Assembly (NCBI GenBank): GCA_965230005.1
Contig: OZ245934.1
Location: forward strand, 4,712,001-4,776,000
DNA length: 64,000 nt
Reading direction: 5' to 3'
Origin: SZUA-309 sp965230005
GTDB lineage: Bacteria > Pseudomonadota > Gammaproteobacteria > Pseudomonadales > Azotimanducaceae
This document shows, piece after piece, positions 58,948 through 64,000 of this stretch (its first letter is position 1; the number at the start of each line of letters is the position of its first letter). The notes under the pieces were generated by a model. That model was not told the origin of the DNA. It ran no database searches and worked only from the letters and a program-made list of their open reading frames with translations. A program made the translations under genes and the position numbers.

Positions 58948-60273
58948 TTACCCGCACACGACCGGCAGCCGCCAGCAGCTGTGCATCTCGCCGAGCGACA
59001 GGGCGCTGAGCCGTGGATCGGCGTCTGGCGCGAGCCGAAGTCCCGGTGCGGCCTCCAGCAGGACCATGGATGCGGCCACCGCCGTGTCCCGCACCAGGGC
59101 GTAGCTCGAACGCGGTCGATTCTCCGGCACGGCGGGATGTCGTGAGGGCTTGCCGGTGCCGAAGGAAATGCCCGAAGCCAGCCCGTCTGCCCGATAGTGG
59201 CCCCGAGGTTCCCGCTGGGCGAGATCAGACCGGTCGATCAGGAAACGATCGGGGTCCGCGAAGATTCTCGGGTCCCGATTTGCAGCGGCAGCAGAGCACA
59301 CGAGGAGTGCCCCCGCCGGCAGCAGGCGTCCGAAGCGTTCCACCTCGTGGCGTGCGAACCGGTTTGCAGAGAGCACCGGCGGCGAGTGCCGCAGGGCTTC
59401 GAGGTAGGCAAGCTTCACGAGGCGCGGATCCCCGTTCAATCCTTTGAGGCTGCGGGGATGGGTCAGCAGGAGAAACCACAGGTTGCCGAGGGCACCCTGC
59501 AGGGTCTGATGGTCCCGTTCGAGGAGCGTCCGCACGACGTCTCTTGCGGTGGCCTCTGCGTCGACGGCAAGGCAGGCAGCCAGGAGACCGTCGCCATCTT
59601 CCGCAGATGCTTGCCGCAATAGCGGCTCGATCAGACCTTCGAGCTGCAGCAGCGCGGTCCGCCCCTGTTCCTGCAGCTCCGGCCGCCAGGAAGCGCCGCG
59701 CTGGGCTTGCCAGAAGTATGTGCAGAATGCATCCGTCTGTGCTTCCGGGACGCCCACCAGACGACACAACAGCATCAGTGGCAGACGGGCGATGAAATCG
59801 CCGATCAGATCGCCTTCCCCCTGCGCGGTGAGTGCGCCGACGAGATCCTCACTGATAGGAACCGTCAGCTCGTCGTAGCAACGCGCTTCCGCTTCGAGTA
59901 CTGCGGGTGCTTCGTTGAAGTCCCGTCCGTAGTCTTCGAGTCCGCAGTACCAGGCTTTCGGGCGGCTTTCGAAGTTCGCGTCATCCGCGAAGATCGAGGT
60001 GACGTCGTCGTAGCGCGTTATCCAGTAGCAGTTTGCGACCCAGTCCCGGTAGCACGGATAGTGTTCGCGGAGGATGGCCAGGTACGGATAGGGATCCTGG
60101 CGGAACTCATCGGACAGGAGCTGTCGGGGTTTGATTCTTGCCGTGCTCTCACCTACTCGTTCGCGCTGATAGATCTCGTAGCTGCGATAACCGTTCTCCC
60201 GCTCATCGTCCCGCGCAACGGGTTTCACGATGACACCGTTGCGACCGGCCACCGGTGCATCGCTGCGATTCAT
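58948..60273 (-). CDS. P450-fold protein lacking the heme-ligand cysteine
   Basis: A 441-residue protein with clear P450 ancestry: the N-terminal YPYLAILREHYPCYRDW and CYWITRYDDV, the ExxR motif of the K helix (Glu292 to Arg295 in LEALRHSPP) and the sequence ISFGTG at the start of the heme loop. The heme loop, however, reads FGTGKPSRHP: where F-G-x-G-x-H-x-C-x-G is expected, Arg378 takes the place of the Cys and Pro376 that of the His. The I-helix acid is Gln256 and the C-helix His is absent. It overlaps the intact P450 gene upstream by 4 bases. Probably does not bind heme in the usual way; may be a partner or scaffold. Confidence 0.82.
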   Translation of the reverse strand: MNRSDAPVAGRNGVIVKPVARDDERENGYRSYEIYQRERVGESTARIKPRQLLSDEFRQDPYPYLAILREHYPCYRDWVANCYWITRYDDVTSIFADDANFESRPKAWYCGLEDYGRDFNEAPAVLEAEARCYDELTVPISEDLVGALTAQGEGDLIGDFIARLPLMLLCRLVGVPEAQTDAFCTYFWQAQRGASWRPELQEQGRTALLQLEGLIEPLLRQASAEDGDGLLAACLAVDAEATARDVVRTLLERDHQTLQGALGNLWFLLLTHPRSLKGLNGDPRLVKLAYLEALRHSPPVLSANRFARHEVERFGRLLPAGALLVCSAAAANRDPRIFADPDRFLIDRSDLAQREPRGHYRADGLASGISFGTGKPSRHPAVPENRPRSSYALVRDTAVAASMVLLEAAPGLRLAPDADPRLSALSLGEMHSCWRLPVVCG

Positions 60274-61688
60274 GAGCGATCGAACTCCAGCCAGAGACTC
60301 CGCACCGAGACGATGCCCTGGGGCGCGGGCCCACTGCCGTCCTCATTTCTGGGCATGAGGTCTTCCCGGATTCGTACGTTCTTCATGCGTGCTGCCAGCA
60401 GCCTGGCAGCCTCTACGGTTTCCTGATGCGATATCCAGGCACCGGGGCATAAGTGGGGACCAACACCGAAGGCCATATGGCTGCATTTCCCTTCCTTGCG
60501 GTAACCGCTGCGCAGGAGCTTCCCCGTATAGAGGTCATCGCGGAAAACGTTGAACGACTCCGGGTCTTTGAAGACGCGCTCGTCATGATTGGCGGAGAAG
60601 TCGACCATCTGCATGAGCGAGCCCGCGGGTATCGATACGCCGTGCATGGTCAAATCGTAGCTGTTGTGGCGCGGTTGACCGCCGATGGGTGAGGAGTGCC
60701 GCAACATCTCATGGAAGGCTTTGTCCCAGTTGGAGTCGTCCGCGCAGACGGCTTCGAACTGATCCGGATGGCGCAACAGCAGGCACCACAGATTCAGGAT
60801 CGCGCCTCTTGTGGTTTCGCCGCCGCCGCCGACGATGAGTGCGATGTTGGAAGTGATTTCCTCCGTTGACAGGTAGTCGCCGTCGACCTTCGTCTCGCAG
60901 AGTTTTGAGATGATGTCTTTGCTCGTGGGCGTGCCTGCCTCGTCGTAGAGGTAGGTGGGCTCAACGCGTCGCGCTTCCACGATCTCGGCCACGTAGTCTT
61001 CGAGGTGCTGGCGGGCTTCGAGTCCCTGCTGGTGGCGCTCGGAACCACCGAGGCCGCTCATCATCGAGTTGTACCAGTAGTAGAACTTCGCCTGGGCATC
61101 CTTTGGAAAGCCGAGAACCTCGCAGACCACCCGAATCGGAAACTCGTTGGCGAACACCTGCCCGAGCTCGATCAGGCGAGTGCCTTCACCATCCTGGACG
61201 AACTCTGAACCCTGGGCCGCGAGATCGTCCCAGCCATCGATCATCTCTCGAGCCAGCCGCTGGATCGACGGTACTCTGAGCGCAAGGGCCCGGCCGACGA
61301 GATGTTGGCCGTAAAGATTGCGCCGCCGACGGTGCTCTACGCCGGAAAGCTCCAGTTGCGTGTTGCCGAGCACGCCGCTCGAGCTGCCCTTGGGGATCGT
61401 GTTGAATCCTTCGTCGTCGAAGTAACACTCGGTGACGTCGTCGTAGCGTGTGACCCAGTAGCAGTTGTGGAGCTTGTCATGGAAGACCGGGTAGTGGTCC
61501 CGGAGGATCCGGTAGTAGGGATAGGGATTTCTGAAGAACTCGGCGGAGTCGAAGAGGCGCGGATCAATGAGCGGGGTGCCGTCCGGGGCATGCCCCATAT
61601 CGATCGCCTCTCCCTCCGGCATCAACGGGAACCGGTTTTCGGACGCCGCTTCGCTCGCGGCGGTCAATTCGCGGATGATGGACTGCAT
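60270..61688 (-). CDS. Cytochrome P450 (intact)
   Basis: A 472-residue soluble P450, with a strong GGGGGGAG ribosome binding site. Heme loop FGVGPHLCPG with Cys414, I-helix motif GGGGETTRG (Glu291, Thr292), C-helix VEHRRRRN and K-helix EMLR. All essential motifs are present. It would hydroxylate a hydrophobic substrate with electrons from a ferredoxin, most likely the one encoded divergently at 61795. Upstream of and coupled to the Cys-less P450 homologue. Confidence 0.95.
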   Translation of the reverse strand: MQSIIRELTAASEAASENRFPLMPEGEAIDMGHAPDGTPLIDPRLFDSAEFFRNPYPYYRILRDHYPVFHDKLHNCYWVTRYDDVTECYFDDEGFNTIPKGSSSGVLGNTQLELSGVEHRRRRNLYGQHLVGRALALRVPSIQRLAREMIDGWDDLAAQGSEFVQDGEGTRLIELGQVFANEFPIRVVCEVLGFPKDAQAKFYYWYNSMMSGLGGSERHQQGLEARQHLEDYVAEIVEARRVEPTYLYDEAGTPTSKDIISKLCETKVDGDYLSTEEITSNIALIVGGGGETTRGAILNLWCLLLRHPDQFEAVCADDSNWDKAFHEMLRHSSPIGGQPRHNSYDLTMHGVSIPAGSLMQMVDFSANHDERVFKDPESFNVFRDDLYTGKLLRSGYRKEGKCSHMAFGVGPHLCPGAWISHQETVEAARLLAARMKNVRIREDLMPRNEDGSGPAPQGIVSVRSLWLEFDRS

Positions 61689-61794
61689 GGCTCCCCCCAG
61701 ACTGCTGGCCGATCACGCTCGAAAGAGTAGCGCGGTTGAAATTTTCGTTAAACTGCCGGCTACGCTCGGGATCTGAGCGTTGCCGGGAGACCGC

Positions 61795-62094
61795 ATGACC
61801 TTCGTGATAACCAGTGCCTGCGTGGATGTGATCGATAAATCCTGCGTCGAGGTGTGCCCCGTCGATTGCATCTACTCGGAGGATGACGACCGCATGTGCG
61901 TCATCGAGCCGAACGAGTGCATCGATTGTGCCGTTTGCGAGGCGGCCTGCCCGGTGGGGGCGATCTTCCGGGATGCTGAGGTGCCGTCAGCCGATGGCGA
62001 GTTCACGGAGATCAACAGGCTCTGGTTCAGCGACGTCCAGCAGGCCAGGGAACGGATAGAAACGTTCATGGCAGAAGGCCCCTCGCTGAGCTGA
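61795..62094 (+). CDS. fdxA: 7Fe ferredoxin (FdxA-like)
   Basis: 99 residues from ATG 61795, with GGGAG upstream. Cys pattern: Cys9, Cys17 and Cys52 for a 3Fe-4S cluster, Cys21, Cys42, Cys45 and Cys48 for a 4Fe-4S cluster, and a free Cys25, as in Azotobacter ferredoxin I. MTFVITSACVDVIDKSCVEV is the usual N-terminus. Divergent from the P450 gene, 106 bases between starts, so it may deliver electrons to that P450; general housekeeping use is also possible. Confidence 0.9.
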   Translation: MTFVITSACVDVIDKSCVEVCPVDCIYSEDDDRMCVIEPNECIDCAVCEAACPVGAIFRDAEVPSADGEFTEINRLWFSDVQQARERIETFMAEGPSLS

Positions 62095-62142
62095 ACGAAG
62101 CGCCCGTTGTCGACTTTCCGAGCGACGACACTGCGTCTAACT

Positions 62143-62925
62143 TCAAGGGCCAGGCGCGATGGCATCGATGGCGATGAGGCTCTCTTCACGAGGGGTTCCG
62201 GTGTAGCCGAAGCGCCAGATATTACCGCTGGGACCGGCTTCCCCATGGGCCAGCACGTTGAGCACCGCCTGGCCGACATCCGCGGGTTTCATTGCTGCAT
62301 CCGCATGGTCGGGTGCGAAGCCGCGCAGCAGCGGCGTGTCTGTCGCGCCGAAGGCGAGGCCGTTGACTCGGATGTTGCTCTTGCGAAGCTGATACGCCCA
62401 GGTTTCCACCTGTCGCCACAGGGCGAATTTGGCGCAGTCGTAACCCAGCGCCGGTAAGCGGGTCAGATAGTGACCCTCGTCGATGTGTTCGGTGATGATG
62501 TTGATGATGTTGCCGCCACCGACGGCAAGCATTGCAGGGGTGCAGGCCCGGGCGCAGAAGTAGGCGCCAAGGGCGCAGGTGTTCATCGAGCGCTCGTAGG
62601 CTTCGCATTGCAATTCGTAGGTGCCGCCGAGCAGCGTGGAGTCTTCGAAAACCGCCGCGTTGTTGATCAGCAGGTCGATACGCCCGTAAGCGTCCAGCAC
62701 ACGATTGATGGCCCCGCGAACCTGTGCCTTATCGGAGATGTCGCAGTCGATGGCAAGGCAGTCCCCACCCCCCTCGCGGACCTGTGCAACGGTTTCCTGA
62801 TTGTTGACGACGTCGATGTCCAATCCGGCGATCCGGGCGCCCTCATTGGCGAGAGTCAGGGCCAGGCCACGTCCGACCCCGACGGCAGCACCAGTAACGA
62901 CGGCAACTTTGCCTTCCATGCGCAT
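62143..62925 (-). CDS. SDR-family protein without the usual catalytic serine
   Basis: A 260-residue SDR: nucleotide motif VTGAAVGVGRGLA and YDCAK (Tyr and Lys of the active site). Where the catalytic Ser is expected, about 13 residues before the Tyr, the sequence is NIITEHIDEG with no Ser in reach. Thr may substitute, or the protein may have lost dehydrogenase activity. Separated by 3 bases from the upstream DapB-like gene, so one operon. Confidence 0.85.
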   Translation of the reverse strand: MRMEGKVAVVTGAAVGVGRGLALTLANEGARIAGLDIDVVNNQETVAQVREGGGDCLAIDCDISDKAQVRGAINRVLDAYGRIDLLINNAAVFEDSTLLGGTYELQCEAYERSMNTCALGAYFCARACTPAMLAVGGGNIINIITEHIDEGHYLTRLPALGYDCAKFALWRQVETWAYQLRKSNIRVNGLAFGATDTPLLRGFAPDHADAAMKPADVGQAVLNVLAHGEAGPSGNIWRFGYTGTPREESLIAIDAIAPGP

Positions 62926-62928
62926 TTC

Positions 62929-63978
62929 TCAGTCCCTCACCGTTTCCCGGCCGAGAATCCACGGCAGATCCAGAAGCGTTCTGATGCCCGGAGAAGCCTC
63001 GCAGACCTGTGGAATGGCGTTGACTGCGTGCATACCGGTCGCCAGCAGACCATCATTGATCCAGAGCGGATCGAATTTGATCTGCATGCGGGGTCGACCT
63101 TCGATGGTCACGGAGTGATCACCCTGGGGCCATTCGGGGGCGATGCTCGAGTGCATACGCCAGACGGTTTCATGGACGATGATTTTCTGCTCGTTCCGCA
63201 CCCCCGCCCATTCCCAGTGCTGGCCGGCGACGGTGCCCGCCTTGAGCGGACCGGCAGCGGGCTGCAGATCCGTCGTTGCGTTCACGCGTGACGTCGTGGC
63301 GGTGATCTCGTCCAACTCGATCCCGAGTCCGTCAGCGATCATCTGTACGTTTTCCCGAAACAGCCCCGTCAGCCAGTAGCTGTAGCGTTCAACGTGTTTC
63401 TCGAACTCGTCCTCCGACTTTCCGAAGCCCATCATGCCGAACATGATTTCCGGTGACGGATAAAACTCGAAGTTGGTGATCTCCTGTACATAGATCTGGT
63501 CGATGCGGCTCGACAGGCTCGACATCGTGAGTGGCAGCACATCGCCCATCCAGCCGGGATTGAGCCCGGTGGAGTGAAAGGTGGTTCCTCCCTGCGCACA
63601 GGCCGCTTCCAGCCGTTCCGTCAATTCGGGCCCATAGACCTTGGGATACATGTAGCCCACCGTCGTGATGACGTTCTTGCCCGATGCGAGGAGTTCGCAG
63701 AAATGACGAACGTCCGTGTCGGGGTCCTCACCGTAGACCAGGGACGGGAGCGGGGTGTGGATGACGACGTCGGCGTCGAGGGCAATGATCTCGTCGAGGT
63801 TATTGGTTGCCCGGATGCCCGTCGCATCGGTGCCGATGATGTCTCCGGCATCCTGGCCGGCTTTCTCCGGCGAAAGCACGTAGAGCCCCGCAAGCTCCAG
63901 ATGTTTGCGGCTCGTGATGGCTTTCAGGGCCCCTTTGCCGACGTTACCCGTGGACCACTGGATGACTTTGTAGGGCAT
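62929..63978 (-). CDS. DapB-N-like NAD(P)-dependent dehydrogenase (2,4-diaminopentanoate dehydrogenase-like)
   Basis: A 349-residue protein. The N-terminus VIQWSTGNVGKGALKAI is the Rossmann motif of the dihydrodipicolinate reductase-like family that includes 2,4-diaminopentanoate dehydrogenase and related amine dehydrogenases. The C-terminal part has the typical STGLNPGWMGDVLPL. In P450- and CoA-pathway clusters of environmental bacteria this family is common, though substrates are unknown. It is co-directional with the SDR gene and just inside the right edge of the window. Confidence 0.82.
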   Translation of the reverse strand: MPYKVIQWSTGNVGKGALKAITSRKHLELAGLYVLSPEKAGQDAGDIIGTDATGIRATNNLDEIIALDADVVIHTPLPSLVYGEDPDTDVRHFCELLASGKNVITTVGYMYPKVYGPELTERLEAACAQGGTTFHSTGLNPGWMGDVLPLTMSSLSSRIDQIYVQEITNFEFYPSPEIMFGMMGFGKSEDEFEKHVERYSYWLTGLFRENVQMIADGLGIELDEITATTSRVNATTDLQPAAGPLKAGTVAGQHWEWAGVRNEQKIIVHETVWRMHSSIAPEWPQGDHSVTIEGRPRMQIKFDPLWINDGLLATGMHAVNAIPQVCEASPGIRTLLDLPWILGRETVRD

Positions 63979-64000
63979 ATTCTCCTCCGCCTATGGCTGC

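Overview
The window reads as a stretch of a high-GC (about 63% by eye), gene-dense chromosome, most likely of a free-living, probably marine or aquatic gammaproteobacterium of the oligotrophic lipid/steroid-degrading kind (OM60/NOR5-like or a related uncultured lineage). This is inferred from content: two TonB-dependent receptors, two sulfatase-fold hydrolases, PhoX, a WS/DGAT acyltransferase, cytochrome P450s with a dedicated ferredoxin, many SDRs, CoA-pathway style phosphotransferases, and Zur-box-like operators of the gammaproteobacterial type. I saw no rRNA, tRNA, IS element, prophage or CRISPR array. About 55 genes fill nearly all of the sequence, and almost no gap exceeds 250 bases.

Layout. 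0-14 kb: a partial zinc alcohol dehydrogenase, a LysR regulator divergent from a phosphonate-monoesterase-like sulfatase, a serine hydrolase and TonB receptor downstream of a PhnY/TmpA-like Fe(II)/2OG oxygenase, then on the other strand a small Cys/His protein, a second TonB receptor and a DUF1624-like membrane protein, then a TPR protein coupled to a PhnZ/TmpB-like HD oxygenase. 14-29 kb: WS/DGAT, GNAT, a porin-like protein, penicillin acylase family, PhoX with a small partner gene, a lipoprotein tyrosine phosphatase, a gamma-glutamyltransferase, TetR/amidohydrolase, NADAR, and an ArsR/His-rich metal module. 29-42 kb: an orphan 744-residue membrane protein, LysR/methyltransferase, a phosphoesterase coupled to a deoxyribosyltransferase-like protein, a cyclase-AAA-TPR regulator, SDR, CARDB and GMC oxidoreductase. 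42-48.4 kb: a co-directional cluster merC-like, zur, aspartoacylase-like, zrgA-like, ABC ATPase and two permeases behind a clear Zur-box-like palindrome. 48.5-64 kb: macro domain, TetR-sulfatase-CIA30, hydrolase, SDR/phosphotransferase, two metallopeptidases, another phosphotransferase, and a P450 / Cys-less P450 / ferredoxin / SDR / DapB-like cluster.

Themes. (1) Zinc: three Zur-box-like sites sharing TGATA-N4-ATAAC lie before the merC-zur-zrgA-ABC cluster, before a 74-residue gene upstream of PhoX, and at the small Cys/His gene ahead of the second TonB receptor; an ArsR/His-rich module handles metal separately. (2) Phosphorus: a PhnY-like plus PhnZ-like pair, a phosphonate-monoesterase-like sulfatase relative, PhoX and a phosphoesterase. 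(3) Oxidative catabolism of hydrophobic compounds in the last 7 kb. The most unusual item is a P450-fold protein that has lost the heme-ligand cysteine and other heme and oxygen-activation residues and is translationally coupled to an intact P450.
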